From Halobacillus yeomjeoni (lineage in GTDB: Bacteria > Bacillota > Bacilli > Bacillales > Halobacillaceae), in NCBI RefSeq assembly GCF_020171525.1, contig NZ_JAIVAI010000001.1:1-64000 (forward strand): 64,000 nt of DNA. Reading direction: 5' to 3'. A model generated the notes under the pieces. It saw nothing but the letters and a program-made list of their open reading frames with translations, had not been told where the DNA came from and did not search any database. Positions within the stretch are counted from its first letter, which is position 1, and each line of letters starts with the position of its first letter. The position numbers were made by a program, and so were the translations under genes. This document shows positions 26,583 through 36,167 of this stretch, piece after piece.

Positions 26583-27692
26583 ATGAAGGAAATAGAACGT
26601 AAATTAAACGGAGAAATCAGCCGTTTGACTAATAAGACATTTAAATTTGACGAACGTGTAGCCGAAGGTTGGTTTTCTGCGGTTTATTTTCTGAAAACCA
26701 GGGATATTGTCGAGAAACACCTTCCTGATAACAAGGTTACGATGCAATTCTTTCAAAAAAGTGAAGCGGTGTTGTGTGGAACCGATGAAGCGATCGCTTT
26801 GATCCATACCTTCGCCGATCATCCGGAAGAACTTGAAATCCATTCTCTTAAAGACGGAGATAAAATTAATCCATATGAAACTGTTCTGACGATTACCGGT
26901 CCATATCAATACTTCGGTTTCCTGGAAGGAATAATTGATGGGATATTAGCGAGAAGAACATCTGTAGCAACAAACGTTTACAACGTCGTGAAAGCTGCAC
27001 GTTCTTCCGGCAGGCAGAAACCGATTATTTTTATGGGAGATCGTGATGATCACTTTACTCAACAATCCGGAGACGGATATGCTGCGTTCATAGGTGGTTC
27101 GACAGCTCAAGCCACTCATGCCATGAATGAATGGTGGGGTAAAGAAGGAATGGGAACGATGCCTCATGCACTCATTCAAATGTTCAAGGGAGATGTTGTT
27201 GCGGCTACAAAAGCTTATCAAGATCAATTCCCTAAAGATCAATTGATTGCGTTAGTTGATTATAACAATGATGTCATCACAGATTCCTTGAAAGTGGCCC
27301 GGGAGTTTGGTGATCAACTTAAAGGGGTCCGTGTTGATACTTCAAGAAACTTAGTGGATAAATATTTCCTGAGAAATCAACACCTTATGGGAACATTCGA
27401 CCCTCGTGGTGTAAACCCTGAACTGATTTTTGCACTTCGCCGAGCACTGGATGAAGAAGGATTTAAACATGTGAAGATAGTAGTAAGCGGTGGGTTCACT
27501 GAGGATCGGATCCGCTCTTTTGAACAAAACAAAGTTCCGGTGGACTTATATGGTGTCGGAGGAAGCTTATTGAAAATCGGAATTGGTTTCACGGGAGATA
27601 ACGTTTTTATTGATGGTGAACCAGAAGCTAAAGAAGGCCGCAGATATAAGCCGAATCCTCGCTTAGAATATGTGGAATATCAAATAGATTAA
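26583..27692 (+). CDS. pncB: nicotinate phosphoribosyltransferase
   Basis: NAD-salvage enzyme of 369 residues joining nicotinate to PRPP. Family landmarks are VAEGWFSAVYFLKTRDI at the front, GFLEGIIDGILARRTSVATN, HAMNEWWGKEGMGTMPHALI (the catalytic His region), LVDYNNDV, VRVDTSR, and the phosphate-binding VVSGGFTEDRI and GVGGSLLKIGIGF. It belongs to the shorter (about 360-residue) bacillus-type clade, not the 490-residue PncB form. The ATG at 26583 is seven bases after AAGGAG; the frame is open to 26532, but that start has no ribosome site. Confidence 0.9.
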   Translation: MKEIERKLNGEISRLTNKTFKFDERVAEGWFSAVYFLKTRDIVEKHLPDNKVTMQFFQKSEAVLCGTDEAIALIHTFADHPEELEIHSLKDGDKINPYETVLTITGPYQYFGFLEGIIDGILARRTSVATNVYNVVKAARSSGRQKPIIFMGDRDDHFTQQSGDGYAAFIGGSTAQATHAMNEWWGKEGMGTMPHALIQMFKGDVVAATKAYQDQFPKDQLIALVDYNNDVITDSLKVAREFGDQLKGVRVDTSRNLVDKYFLRNQHLMGTFDPRGVNPELIFALRRALDEEGFKHVKIVVSGGFTEDRIRSFEQNKVPVDLYGVGGSLLKIGIGFTGDNVFIDGEPEAKEGRRYKPNPRLEYVEYQID

Positions 27693-27706
27693 GTTCTTCT
27701 GTTATA

Positions 27707-27751
27707 AGAGGCACATACGAAGCTTTTCGTTCGTGCCTTTTCTTTTTTTGT
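27707..27751 (+). terminator. terminator after pncB
   Basis: AGGCACATACGAA and TTCGTTCGTGCCT pair with one mismatch around GCTT, followed by TTTCTTTTTTT. The following 280 bases to murC hold no gene I can support, only a perfect CCATCAT/ATGATGG hairpin at 27936-27955. Confidence 0.85.
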
Positions 27752-28034
27752 CGGCTCTTTTAAAGGCTTATGTCGATTTTCTCTCTAAACTTGAACAAGA
27801 CCCTATGGGTTTACGATTGTTTTTTCTCCGGATCCTATCCAACGTATTCCTCATGTTGAAATTCCTCTTTTTCGATTTAGGAAGGAGGATTTCTTTTTCT
27901 CTTTTCTTTTCCGTGGTAAAATAACTTTTGTAGTCCCATCATCTTGTTATGATGGAGACATTCAAATCGCATCTCAACGTTTGTTACATATACTATACTT
28001 AAAGTGACCCACTTTATTTTGGAGGTTCTTGTTT

Positions 28035-29327
28035 ATGACAATTTACCACTTCATTGGTATCAAGGGAACAGGAATGAGTTCACTAGCTCAAATCTTGCAC
28101 GATTCTGGTAAGAAAGTACAAGGATCGGATGTAGAAAAGCGCTTTTTCACCCAAGAAGTATTGGAGTCAAAGAATATTGATGTTCTCCCATTTTCTAAAG
28201 AAAATATCCAGGAGGGACTTACTGTTATTGCAGGGAATGCCTTCAGTGATGATCATGAGGAAATTCAGGAAGCCCACAGGCTCGGATTGCCGTTTTATCG
28301 CTATCATGAGTTTTTAGGTGAATGGCTGCAGCAGTACACAAGTATTGCCGTAACAGGAGCACATGGAAAAACTTCGACTACCGGTCTCTTAGCACATGTT
28401 CTTTCCGAAAATTATCCTACTTCCTATTTGATTGGAGATGGAACTGGAAAAGGGCATGAAAACAGTCAATACTTTGCTTTTGAGGCATGCGAATATCGGA
28501 GACACTTCCTTGCCTATCATCCCGATTATGCCATCATGACAAACATTGATTTTGATCATCCAGATTATTTCAGTAGTGTAGAAGACGTTTTCCAGGCGTT
28601 TCAGGAAATGGCTAAGCAGGTGAAGAAAGGCATCATCGCTTGTGGAGACGATGAGCACCTGCAGCATATCCAAGCCAACGTCCCTGTATTATACTACGGT
28701 TTGGCAGACACCAATGATTTTCAAGCGAAAAATATACAGGAAACCTCTGAAGGAACGGAATTTGACGTATTTGTAAGAGGGACATTTTATGACAGGTTCT
28801 TAATTCCTCAATATGGAAACCATCACGTCTTGAATGCATTAAGCGTAATAGCTATTTGTCATTATGAAAATATGTCCACTGAACAAATACGTAAACTTGC
28901 TACTTTTAAAGGTGTGAAGAGACGCTTTACAGAAAAGGAATGGAATGAGCAGATTCTCGTTGACGATTATGCTCATCATCCAATCGAAATAACCGCGACG
29001 ATCGACACGGCCCGCAAAAAATATTCCAACCGGCCAGTCGTTGCTATTTTCCAGCCTCACACTTATACAAGAACAAAAACATTCTTGAATGAATTCGCGG
29101 AGAGTTTGAAATTGGCTGATCATGTGTATTTATGTGACATATTCGGATCGGCCAGAGAGAACGAAGGTAAGCTGACGATCGAGAACCTTCAAGAATTGAT
29201 ACCAGATTCGGATATTCTCCACTTGGATGATACCGAACAGCTCAAAGAATTCAATGACGGTGTACTCTTGTTCATGGGGGCAGGGGACATTCAGAAGTTT
29301 CAACAAGCTTATGAAAAGCTTACGTAA
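28035..29327 (+). CDS. murC: UDP-N-acetylmuramate--L-alanine ligase MurC
   Basis: Cytoplasmic ligase of 430 residues adding L-alanine to UDP-MurNAc with ATP. The UDP-binding loop [15 protein letters not shown] opens the protein, the ATP P-loop is [13 protein letters not shown] (about residue 110), and the C-terminal domain carries [10 protein letters not shown] and FQPHTYTRT. Length equals B. subtilis MurC (432). The ATG at 28035 is nine bases after GGAGG; a TTG at 28029 lies too close to it. It precedes ytxG as in B. subtilis but has its own terminator. Confidence 0.95.
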   Translation: MTIYHFIGIKGTGMSSLAQILHDSGKKVQGSDVEKRFFTQEVLESKNIDVLPFSKENIQEGLTVIAGNAFSDDHEEIQEAHRLGLPFYRYHEFLGEWLQQYTSIAVTGAHGKTSTTGLLAHVLSENYPTSYLIGDGTGKGHENSQYFAFEACEYRRHFLAYHPDYAIMTNIDFDHPDYFSSVEDVFQAFQEMAKQVKKGIIACGDDEHLQHIQANVPVLYYGLADTNDFQAKNIQETSEGTEFDVFVRGTFYDRFLIPQYGNHHVLNALSVIAICHYENMSTEQIRKLATFKGVKRRFTEKEWNEQILVDDYAHHPIEITATIDTARKKYSNRPVVAIFQPHTYTRTKTFLNEFAESLKLADHVYLCDIFGSARENEGKLTIENLQELIPDSDILHLDDTEQLKEFNDGVLLFMGAGDIQKFQQAYEKLT

Positions 29328-29352
29328 AACCACAAGTTGAACGTGGGAACAA

Positions 29353-29389
29353 GAACGTACGGATTAAAAACGATCCGTACGTTTTTTTC
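29353..29389 (+). terminator. terminator after murC
   Basis: AACGTACGGAT and ATCCGTACGTT form an 11-bp stem around TAAAAACG, followed by TTTTTT. Confidence 0.92.
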
Positions 29390-29471
29390 ACATAAGCTCT
29401 ATAAAATATGAAAAATTTAAAGGAAATTTCAATCTTTGTATCGAATATAACCAATTAAACAAGACCATTAT

Positions 29472-29497
29472 GTTTAACTTTAAACATTAATGGGAAC
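29472..29497 (+). promoter_or_regulatory. sigma-B type (general stress) promoter of ytxGHJ
   Basis: GTTTAA at 29472-29477, a 14-base spacer and GGGAAC at 29492-29497, close to the sigma-B consensus GTTTAA-N13-15-GGGWAT. It is about 45 bases before ytxG. In B. subtilis this operon is part of the general stress regulon, so the match is in the expected place. Confidence 0.65.
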
Positions 29498-29542
29498 TTA
29501 CTAAGATGTGAAATTACATAACTGAAGGAGTGTACAGGAAGA

Positions 29543-29965
29543 ATGGTCGATCTTCTTTATATCGCAGCATTAATCGCAGCAGTAGCATTTGCAGTCCTGG
29601 TCATATTTTTGGCAAGGACACTTACAGCAGTTCGTCGTACGATGAATAATGTAGCTGACACACTTGAAGGTGTTGAGAAACAGATGGAGGGGCTCACATT
29701 GGAGACCACTGCCTTACTCAACAAGACCAACAAGCTGGCAGAAGACGTAGGCGAAAAATCTCAAAAACTCAACACTTTAGTGGATGGGGTGAAAGGGATT
29801 GGAGACTCTGTGCAACATTTCAATCACTCGATTAAGTCACTTTCCAATGGCTTAACCCAGTCCACAAAAGATCCATCAGATCCTGCCGTTCAAGCAATTA
29901 AATGGGGGCAGGTCGCCATCAACTTATGGAAGAAAGCAAAAAAAGAAGAAGCTAAATCATCTTAA
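29543..29965 (+). CDS. ytxG: YtxG, DUF948 general-stress protein
   Basis: Protein of 140 residues with one N-terminal membrane helix (LLYIAALIAAVAFAVLVIFLA, residues 4-24) and a long amphipathic cytosolic helix region (VADTLEGVEKQMEGLTLETT, then KTNKLAEDVGEKSQKL), the DUF948 pattern. B. subtilis YtxG is a sigma-B/sigma-H-dependent stress protein of unknown mechanism. The ATG follows GAAGGAGTGTACAG. First gene of a tight three-gene stress operon. Confidence 0.88.
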   Translation: MVDLLYIAALIAAVAFAVLVIFLARTLTAVRRTMNNVADTLEGVEKQMEGLTLETTALLNKTNKLAEDVGEKSQKLNTLVDGVKGIGDSVQHFNHSIKSLSNGLTQSTKDPSDPAVQAIKWGQVAINLWKKAKKEEAKSS

Positions 29966-29978
29966 GGAGGAATAAATA

Positions 29979-30422
29979 ATGAGTGAACAACAAAACAATC
30001 AAAACAATGGTAGAGATTTTGTACTTGGATCTGTAATCGGTGGATTGGTAGGAGCGGCAGTAGCCTTACTATTCGCTCCAAAATCAGGCCGTGAACTAAG
30101 AGAGAATATCAACAAGAGCTCTGGCGATTTAAGAGAACGTGCTGGAGAGTGGAAAGATGTTGCTTATGAGAAGAGTGGAGAATGGAAAGATAAGGCTGTG
30201 GAGTCTTCTAATCAATTTTCCAAGAACGTCTCTGAGCGCTCTCAAGATTTGACTGCTAAAGTGAAAGATAAAACAAAATACTTCCAAGACCGCGTGAAAA
30301 ACATCCGTACGAACGAGGATGACGAAGCGGAAAAAGCTGCTCAAGAAGTAGCGGAAGCTATTGAAGAAGCAGCTCAAGAATTAGAAAAGCAACAAAGTTC
30401 AACAACAACATCCAACCTATAA
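29979..30422 (+). CDS. ytxH: YtxH-like general-stress protein
   Basis: Protein of 147 residues. The N-terminus [25 protein letters not shown] is the YtxH/gas-vesicle-associated signature: a short glycine-rich membrane helix ended by APKSG. It is followed by a charged coiled coil with LEA-like repeats ([20 protein letters not shown]) and an acidic end. It lies 13 bases after ytxG with AAGGAGG before the ATG. Role in stress is known only at the regulon level. Confidence 0.88.
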   Translation: MSEQQNNQNNGRDFVLGSVIGGLVGAAVALLFAPKSGRELRENINKSSGDLRERAGEWKDVAYEKSGEWKDKAVESSNQFSKNVSERSQDLTAKVKDKTKYFQDRVKNIRTNEDDEAEKAAQEVAEAIEEAAQELEKQQSSTTTSNL

Positions 30423-30528
30423 TAAATCCTGAGGTGGTGGAGGCTTAACAGCTTCCGCCATTTTCATTTAACATTCATTTTGGTTTAGATATTCAATCGT
30501 GTATTTCGAGATAGGAGGATCGAGTAAC

Positions 30529-30855
30529 ATGGAAATAGGAAAAATTGAAACAACTGAACAATTTAACGAAGTGTTAGAGAAGGAGACGGATTTTTTCTTA
30601 CTCAAGCACAGCTTGACCTGCCCGATCAGTGCTTCTGCTAAAAATCAATATGTGAAGTACAACGAAGATTCTTCCATCCCTTGTTATATTCTTCACGTGC
30701 AGGAATCCCGGCCATTATCTGATTTCATAGCAAGAGAGTATGGAATCAGGCATGAGTCGCCTCAAGTTCTATTATTCAATAGCAAGGAGCCTGTGTGGAA
30801 CGCGAGTCATGGGTCCATCACAGAGCGTAATTTAAAGAAGGTAACCACCCAATAA
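30529..30855 (+). CDS. ytxJ: YtxJ, bacillithiol-system redox-active protein
   Basis: Thioredoxin-fold protein of 108 residues with a single active-site cysteine in [11 protein letters not shown] (about residue 31), the TCPIS motif of monothiol bacilliredoxin-like YtxJ. A second Cys lies in IPCYILHV. It is linked to bacillithiol reduction in Bacilli by family knowledge. The ATG at 30529 follows ATAGGAGGATCGAGTAAC. It closes the ytxGHJ stress unit and is followed by a terminator. Confidence 0.88.
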   Translation: MEIGKIETTEQFNEVLEKETDFFLLKHSLTCPISASAKNQYVKYNEDSSIPCYILHVQESRPLSDFIAREYGIRHESPQVLLFNSKEPVWNASHGSITERNLKKVTTQ

Positions 30856-30860
30856 AAACA

Positions 30861-30897
30861 AGAAGCAGTCTATAGGGAGACTGCTTCTTTATTTTTT
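30861..30897 (+). terminator. terminator after ytxJ
   Basis: AGAAGCAGTCT and AGACTGCTTCT form an 11-bp stem with loop ATAGGG, followed by TTATTTTTT. Confidence 0.92.
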
Positions 30898-31063
30898 CGC
30901 TCAATTCTTCTGTTTCTTGTATATTGTGAATTTTTCTATTCTTTTTTCGTGTAAGCCCTTTCATGGGATGACAAGCAGTAAAATATTAGCTATAATTGTC
31001 CCTAATTATCGTAAGATAGTGGATAAAATTCAAAACAAATTCAAGCACAGGGGGACGAGGAAG

Positions 31064-32122
31064 ATGAGTAATCAGCAGCTCGATCATTTACGTAGTCAGC
31101 TAGATGAGGTAAATTTGCAGTTATTGAATTTAATCAATAAACGCGGTGATCTAGTAAAGGAAATCGGGAAGATCAAAGAACAGCAAGGGATGAATCGATT
31201 TGACCCTGTCAGGGAAAGAGCCATGCTTGATGACTTATCCCAGCATAATAATGGTCCGTTTGAAGACTCGACCATCGTTCATTTATTCAAAGAAATCTTT
31301 AAGGCTGCGCTTGAATTACAAGAAGATGATCACCGGAAAGCACTTCTTGTTTCCAGAAAGAAAAAACCTGAGGATACGATTGTAGAAATCAAAGGAGAAA
31401 AAGTTGGAGATGGTAAGCCGACTTTCATTATGGGGCCATGTGCAGTCGAGAGCTACGAGCAGGTTTCTACTGTAGCTGAAGCTGTAAAAGACCAAGGCTT
31501 GAAGCTTCTCCGTGGAGGTGCTTTCAAACCCCGTACCTCGCCATATGACTTCCAAGGTCTCGGAATCGAAGGGCTTAAGATGTTAAAACAGGCGGCAGAC
31601 GAAAACGACCTGGCTGTAGTCAGTGAAATCGTAAACCCTGCTGACTTGGAAGAAGCTCTGGATTACTTGGATGTTATTCAAATCGGAGCACGAAACATGC
31701 AGAACTTTGAACTGCTTAAAGCAGCTGGTTCCGTGAATAAACCCGTTTTATTGAAGCGGGGAATGTCCGCAACAATATCAGAATTCATAAATGCAGCTGA
31801 ATACATCATTTCAAGAGGCAACGAAAACATAATTCTCTGTGAACGCGGAATTAGAACTTATGAAAAAGCGACAAGAAATACGCTCGACATATCCTCTGTA
31901 CCGATATTGAAAAAAGAAACACACTTACCAGTAATGGTCGATGTCACCCATTCCACAGGTAGACGAGATCTTTTATTACCAGCAGCTAAAGCTGCCTTGG
32001 CGATAGGAGCAGATGGAGTGATGGCAGAAGTTCACCCGGATCCTGCAGTAGCTCTTTCCGATTCTGCGCAGCAGATGGATATCCCGACATTCCGAACTTT
32101 TATGGATGAATTAACAAAATAA
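31064..32122 (+). CDS. aroA: bifunctional chorismate mutase / DAHP synthase
   Basis: First enzyme of aromatic amino acid synthesis, 352 residues. Residues 1-90 are an AroQ-type chorismate mutase helix bundle ([20 protein letters not shown]). It serves as the feedback-sensing domain for the DAHP synthase that follows ([65 protein letters not shown]). Length and order match B. subtilis AroA (358). The ATG at 31064 follows GGGGGACGAGGA. The open frame back to 30917 has no coding signs. It lies just before ccpA, the same order as in B. subtilis. Confidence 0.94.
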   Translation: MSNQQLDHLRSQLDEVNLQLLNLINKRGDLVKEIGKIKEQQGMNRFDPVRERAMLDDLSQHNNGPFEDSTIVHLFKEIFKAALELQEDDHRKALLVSRKKKPEDTIVEIKGEKVGDGKPTFIMGPCAVESYEQVSTVAEAVKDQGLKLLRGGAFKPRTSPYDFQGLGIEGLKMLKQAADENDLAVVSEIVNPADLEEALDYLDVIQIGARNMQNFELLKAAGSVNKPVLLKRGMSATISEFINAAEYIISRGNENIILCERGIRTYEKATRNTLDISSVPILKKETHLPVMVDVTHSTGRRDLLLPAAKAALAIGADGVMAEVHPDPAVALSDSAQQMDIPTFRTFMDELTK

Positions 32123-32131
32123 CCGTTGTAT

Positions 32132-32172
32132 GATAAGTTAGGCTGGAATTATTCAGCCTAACTTATTTTTTG
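32132..32172 (+). terminator. terminator after aroA
   Basis: ATAAGTTAGGCTG and CAGCCTAACTTAT form a 13-bp stem around GAATTATT, followed by TTTTT. Confidence 0.92.
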
Positions 32173-32310
32173 TGTAATTGTAATTCGTTATAATGTTATG
32201 GGTATCCTATTAGCAAAGAATAGGCACGAGCATTGCGGAACAAGGCTATCTATCGTATGATTATTTTATTAAGTAGTCGTCCTACAGGATTCGACAAAGG
32301 AGGATATAGT

Positions 32311-33309
32311 ATGAATGTAACAATATATGACGTAGCACGAGAAGCGAATGTTTCAATGGCTACCGTATCAAGAGTAGTAAATGGAAACCCTAATGTAAAA
32401 CCTGCAACTAGAAAGAAGGTACACGATGCCATAGAACGTCTGGGCTACCGGCCCAATGCTGTTGCCAGAGGCCTGGCAAGTAAAAAGACTACAACTGTCG
32501 GGGTGATCATCCCTGATATTTCCAGTATCTTTTTTGCTGAATTGGCACGTGGGATCGAAGATATTGCCACTATGTATAATTACAATATTATTTTGAGTAA
32601 CTCAGATCAGAATAAAGATAAGGAATTGCATTTGATTAACGCGATGCTTGGAAAACAAGTGGACGGACTTGTTTTCATGGGTGGTAAGATTACGGATGAA
32701 CATATCCAGGCGTTTAAATCCGCCTCCGTTCCTGTAGCATTGGCAGCGACTGTAGATGAAACAGGTGAAACCCCGGCGGTAAACATCAATTATGAACAAG
32801 CTGCTTACGAAGCGACAGAATTGCTGCTTTCCAACAACAAGCACGTGGCGTTCGTATCAGGACCGGAAGATACGGTTATCAATAATGAGAAATTAGCTGG
32901 ATACAAACGGGCGATGGAAGATAAAGGAATTAAGGATGCCGATAAATGGATTGTAAATGGAGACTATTCTTATGATTCCGGAATCGAAGCATTTGATCAA
33001 TTGAACGAGATGCAGGAAAAAGCCACTGCTGTATTTGTGTCATCTGATGAAATGGCGCTAGGCGTCATTCACGGTGCTCAAGACCAAGGGTTGAAAGTGC
33101 CAGAAGATCTTGAAGTCTTCGGATTCGATAATACACGTTTAGCGACGATGGTACGTCCGACTCTATCTACTGTCGTTCAACCGATGTATGATATCGGCGC
33201 CGTAGCTATGCGTCTCTTGACGAAATTCATGAATAAAGAAGAGGTAACTGAACAAAATGTAATTTTGCCTCACCGAATTATTGAAAGAAACTCAACTCAG
33301 CAGAAATAG
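32311..33309 (+). CDS. ccpA: catabolite control protein CcpA (LacI family)
   Basis: Master regulator of carbon catabolite control, 332 residues, binding cre sites with HPr-Ser-P. The LacI helix-turn-helix is at residues 4-24 ([20 protein letters not shown]), the hinge follows ([14 protein letters not shown]), and then the periplasmic-binding-protein-like core. Length matches B. subtilis CcpA (334). AAAGGAGGATATAGT precedes the ATG at 32311. The frame open to 32233 is unused. Candidate targets in this window are the cre-like boxes at 56897 (ackA) and 19926 (chemoreceptor/EIIC). Confidence 0.95.
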   Translation: MNVTIYDVAREANVSMATVSRVVNGNPNVKPATRKKVHDAIERLGYRPNAVARGLASKKTTTVGVIIPDISSIFFAELARGIEDIATMYNYNIILSNSDQNKDKELHLINAMLGKQVDGLVFMGGKITDEHIQAFKSASVPVALAATVDETGETPAVNINYEQAAYEATELLLSNNKHVAFVSGPEDTVINNEKLAGYKRAMEDKGIKDADKWIVNGDYSYDSGIEAFDQLNEMQEKATAVFVSSDEMALGVIHGAQDQGLKVPEDLEVFGFDNTRLATMVRPTLSTVVQPMYDIGAVAMRLLTKFMNKEEVTEQNVILPHRIIERNSTQQK

Positions 33310-33360
33310 TACCGATATAGGAAGTAGCATGTATCTGTACGTAACTGAGGAGAGAGTACA

Positions 33361-34185
33361 ATGAAAAAGACAGACTTAATGACTCCTATAGGTTTGACAG
33401 TAGGATTTGCAATGGTCATGTTCGGGATTATGTCCAGTGCAGGTTTTGGGGGGATTGTGTCCTTCATTCAGGCGTCATCCATCGCCATTGTTATAGGTGG
33501 ATTGATTGCAGCTATTTTAGTTAACTTCAATATCAGTGAAGTCAAGCTTACTTTTAAAGTAACGAAAGAAGCTTTTAAGCAAAATGATATGAATCTAAGA
33601 GAATTAATCGCGCTGTTCGTCAAGTTATCAGAGAGGGCGAGAAGAGAGGGATTGCTCGCCCTTGAGTCTGAGATTGAAGGCGTTGACGACCCCTTTATAA
33701 AAAAAGGGATTCTTTTAGCTGTCGATGGCATAGAACCTGAAGTGATAACAGACATTATGAATGCCGAAATATTGGCAGTAGAAGAAAGGCATCAGCGGGG
33801 AAGAGCAATCATTGAAAAGGCCGGCGAGTATGCTCCAGCATGGGGAATGATTGGAACTCTCATAGGATTGGTTCTCATGCTCCAAAGTTTGTCTACTCCT
33901 GAAACTTTAGGTCCTAAAATGGCCGTAGCTTTATTGACGACTTTTTATGGCACATTGTTAGCGAACTTATTTTTCATTCCGATGGCAGGTAAGTTGGAGA
34001 ACAAAACAGATCAGGAGATTTTCATGAAACAAGTGATCATTGAAGGGGTCATCGGTGTTCAATCCGGTCAAAACCCTAAAGTCTTGGAAGAGAAATTGAG
34101 TGCATTTTTATCTGAAGAAGATAAAAGCCGACCTATAGAAGATGATGAAGGAGAAACTCTAGGGGAAGCGGCCAATGAAGCCTAG
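33361..34185 (+). CDS. motP: flagellar stator subunit MotP (MotA/PomA family)
   Basis: Ion-channel subunit of the flagellar motor, 274 residues, four membrane helices. Signature regions are GFGGIVSFIQASSIAIVIGG (TM1-2), the cytosolic loop with charged residues (RARREGLLALESEIEG) and EKAGEYAPAWGMIGTLIGLV (TM3). In B. subtilis motPS lies next to ccpA and forms the Na+-driven stator; the same neighbourhood supports MotP over MotA. Its stop overlaps motS by 11 bases. A sodium-driven stator fits a halophilic lifestyle (inference). Confidence 0.93.
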   Translation: MKKTDLMTPIGLTVGFAMVMFGIMSSAGFGGIVSFIQASSIAIVIGGLIAAILVNFNISEVKLTFKVTKEAFKQNDMNLRELIALFVKLSERARREGLLALESEIEGVDDPFIKKGILLAVDGIEPEVITDIMNAEILAVEERHQRGRAIIEKAGEYAPAWGMIGTLIGLVLMLQSLSTPETLGPKMAVALLTTFYGTLLANLFFIPMAGKLENKTDQEIFMKQVIIEGVIGVQSGQNPKVLEEKLSAFLSEEDKSRPIEDDEGETLGEAANEA

Positions 34186-34966
34186 GAAAAAGAAAAAAAA
34201 GAGCGAAGGCTCTCCTAAATGGATGACTACATTCGCAGACATGATTACATTGATTCTAGTATTCTTTATTCTCTTATTCGCTATGTCGCAAATAAATATC
34301 GTCAAATTTGAAGCCATTGCGGAGTCTTTCCGTGATCGTGTGATTTTCGATTTTTATCCTTCACCAATTGAACAAAAACAACCTGCAGAGAGCGACACCA
34401 TTGATAAAAATGATGAAGAAAAAAATCAATATGAAACACCTGCAGAAATACTGGAAGACGCTGAAAAGAAACAAATCATAGAAGAAGAAAAAATGAAGAA
34501 CCTGGAAAAACTGAAGCAGGCGATCGACGAATACTTAGAGAAAAACCAGTTGAACGATATTATTACTGCAAATCAAACAGAGCGTGGGATCGTGTTGATT
34601 TTAGAAGAGAAGCTTCTATTTGAAACGAGTGAAGCGACAATCCTTGATGGAGCTAAACCATTTTTAAGTAAAGTTGGGACCTTGTTGTCCAACATACCCA
34701 ACTTTGTCAAAGTTGAAGGCCATACAGACAATCGTCAAATCTCCACGTATCGGTACCCGTCGAATTGGGAATTATCTGGTGCCAGGGCAAGTAGTGTGAT
34801 TCGGTATATTCTATCTAATACAGATGGGTTAGACCCTAAGCGCTTTACTGCTGTAGCTTATGGTGAAACACGACCTGTGGCTCCGAATAATTCAGAGGAA
34901 AATTGGAGTAAGAACCGTAGAGTTGAAATCGTCATACTGAATCCTGAATATAGTAATCGTAATTAA
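34175..34966 (+). CDS. motS: flagellar stator subunit MotS (MotB family)
   Basis: Partner of MotP, 263 residues. A lysine-rich N-terminus leads into WMTTFADMITLILVFFILLF, where Asp22 is the ion-binding residue of MotB-type proteins. A linker rich in Glu/Lys follows. The C-terminal OmpA-like domain (VKVEGHTDNRQI, GARASSVIRYIL, NRRVEIVIL) anchors the stator to peptidoglycan. The gene overlaps motP and ends in a strong terminator shared with acuC. Confidence 0.93.
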   Translation: MKPRKKKKKSEGSPKWMTTFADMITLILVFFILLFAMSQINIVKFEAIAESFRDRVIFDFYPSPIEQKQPAESDTIDKNDEEKNQYETPAEILEDAEKKQIIEEEKMKNLEKLKQAIDEYLEKNQLNDIITANQTERGIVLILEEKLLFETSEATILDGAKPFLSKVGTLLSNIPNFVKVEGHTDNRQISTYRYPSNWELSGARASSVIRYILSNTDGLDPKRFTAVAYGETRPVAPNNSEENWSKNRRVEIVILNPEYSNRN

Positions 34967-34998
34967 AAACTCAGCCACAATCGTGGCTGAGTTTTTAA
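34964..34998. terminator. bidirectional terminator between motS and acuC
   Basis: AAAAACTCAGCCAC and GTGGCTGAGTTTTT form a 14-bp stem with loop AATC and A/T tails on both sides. It overlaps the last bases of acuC. Confidence 0.93.
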
Positions 34999-36167
34999 TT
35001 GGAATTATATTTCTTTTGATTCGTTATGATCTGCAGGGATTTTTCGAGTAATTGATCGTTCTTTTCCGTAATTTCTTTCCTTCTCGGAATCTCCTTATAA
35101 CTTCCTTCCGGATCATACCAGTATTTTGGGAGGGGAACAGGGGAATGGTCCTGCCATTTTTGAACCCATTGTTCAGGCAGCATTCCTTCAAAAGGTTGGT
35201 CATCCTGCATCACTTTCCATATTTGCGACCACGCTCTCGGGACCACTCTCCAAATGTCATAGCCCCCGCCTCCAAGTGCAATCCATCTGCCTTCACAATA
35301 TTCATGGGCGAGTTCATGGGCGATCTTTGGAATTCTTTCATATATTTTCATAGTTGAACTCAGGTGGGTAAGGGGGTCCAGAAAGTGAGCGTCTGCACCA
35401 TTCTGAGTCACAATTACGTCCGGTTTGAAATAATCTACGATCTCTTTCATGGCGGTCTCGTAAACTTTTAAAAATGATTCATCTTCCGTAAATGCATCGA
35501 TAGGCACGTTGAATGAGTACCCATACCCTTCCTTCAAGCCCCGTTCGTTTACATTTCCAGTTCCAGGGAAGAGGTAGCGTCCGGTTTCATGGATGGATAA
35601 TGTACATACATTTGGATCATCATAAAAAGCCCATTGGACACCATCTCCATGATGTGCATCCGTATCCACGTAGAGAACTTTGTAATTGTAATTTTTACGT
35701 ATGTACTTTATACCGACTGCACCATCGTTATATATGCAGAAGCCCGAAGCTTTCCGTTCAAATCCATGGTGTAATCCACCACCTAAATTCAACGCATGCT
35801 GGACTTTTCCTTGCAGGACGGCATCTATTGCAGTCAAGGTGCTTCCGACGAGTAACTTAGAAGCTTCATGCATTCCCTTGAACATAGGGGTATCCTCAGT
35901 GCCGATCCCATATTCCAACCCTTCTTCTTCTGTAAGTAATCCTCTTCCTGCTTTGTCCACCGCAGAAATATATGCTTTGCTGTGAGCGAGTGCCAATTCT
36001 TCTTCGGTCGCATATCTAGGTGGAATAATGAGTTTATCCTCCAATGCGTGTGAAGCCTCTAGGAGCTCTTTTGTAAGGAGCACGCGCATTTGGTTGAATG
36101 GGTGGTCATCTGTAAAACGATAATTGACAAATTCATCTGAGTATACAAAACCTGCTTTACAGTTCAT
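34995..36167 (-). CDS. acuC: AcuC, acetoin utilisation / class I histone-deacetylase-like protein
   Basis: Zn-dependent protein deacetylase of 390 residues. In B. subtilis AcuC removes the acetyl group that AcuA puts on acetyl-CoA synthetase. Catalytic motifs are NLGGGLHHGF, VDTDAHHGDGVQWAF and, late, ALGGGGYD. The ATG at 36167 overlaps the acuB stop (ATGA), showing coupling; the longer frame from 36194 runs inside acuB. Length agrees with B. subtilis AcuC (387). Confidence 0.93.
   Translation of the reverse strand: MNCKAGFVYSDEFVNYRFTDDHPFNQMRVLLTKELLEASHALEDKLIIPPRYATEEELALAHSKAYISAVDKAGRGLLTEEEGLEYGIGTEDTPMFKGMHEASKLLVGSTLTAIDAVLQGKVQHALNLGGGLHHGFERKASGFCIYNDGAVGIKYIRKNYNYKVLYVDTDAHHGDGVQWAFYDDPNVCTLSIHETGRYLFPGTGNVNERGLKEGYGYSFNVPIDAFTEDESFLKVYETAMKEIVDYFKPDVIVTQNGADAHFLDPLTHLSSTMKIYERIPKIAHELAHEYCEGRWIALGGGGYDIWRVVPRAWSQIWKVMQDDQPFEGMLPEQWVQKWQDHSPVPLPKYWYDPEGSYKEIPRRKEITEKNDQLLEKSLQIITNQKKYNSN

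Noticed and set aside
27733-27924. 63-codon frame between pncB and murC
   Set aside because: Starts inside the pncB terminator; its Phe/Leu-rich composition is typical of translated T-rich non-coding sequence.
30917-31063. N-terminal extension of the DAHP synthase
   Set aside because: It begins in AT-rich leader sequence; the ribosome site GGGGGACGAGGA fits the ATG at 31064, and the chorismate mutase domain starts there.
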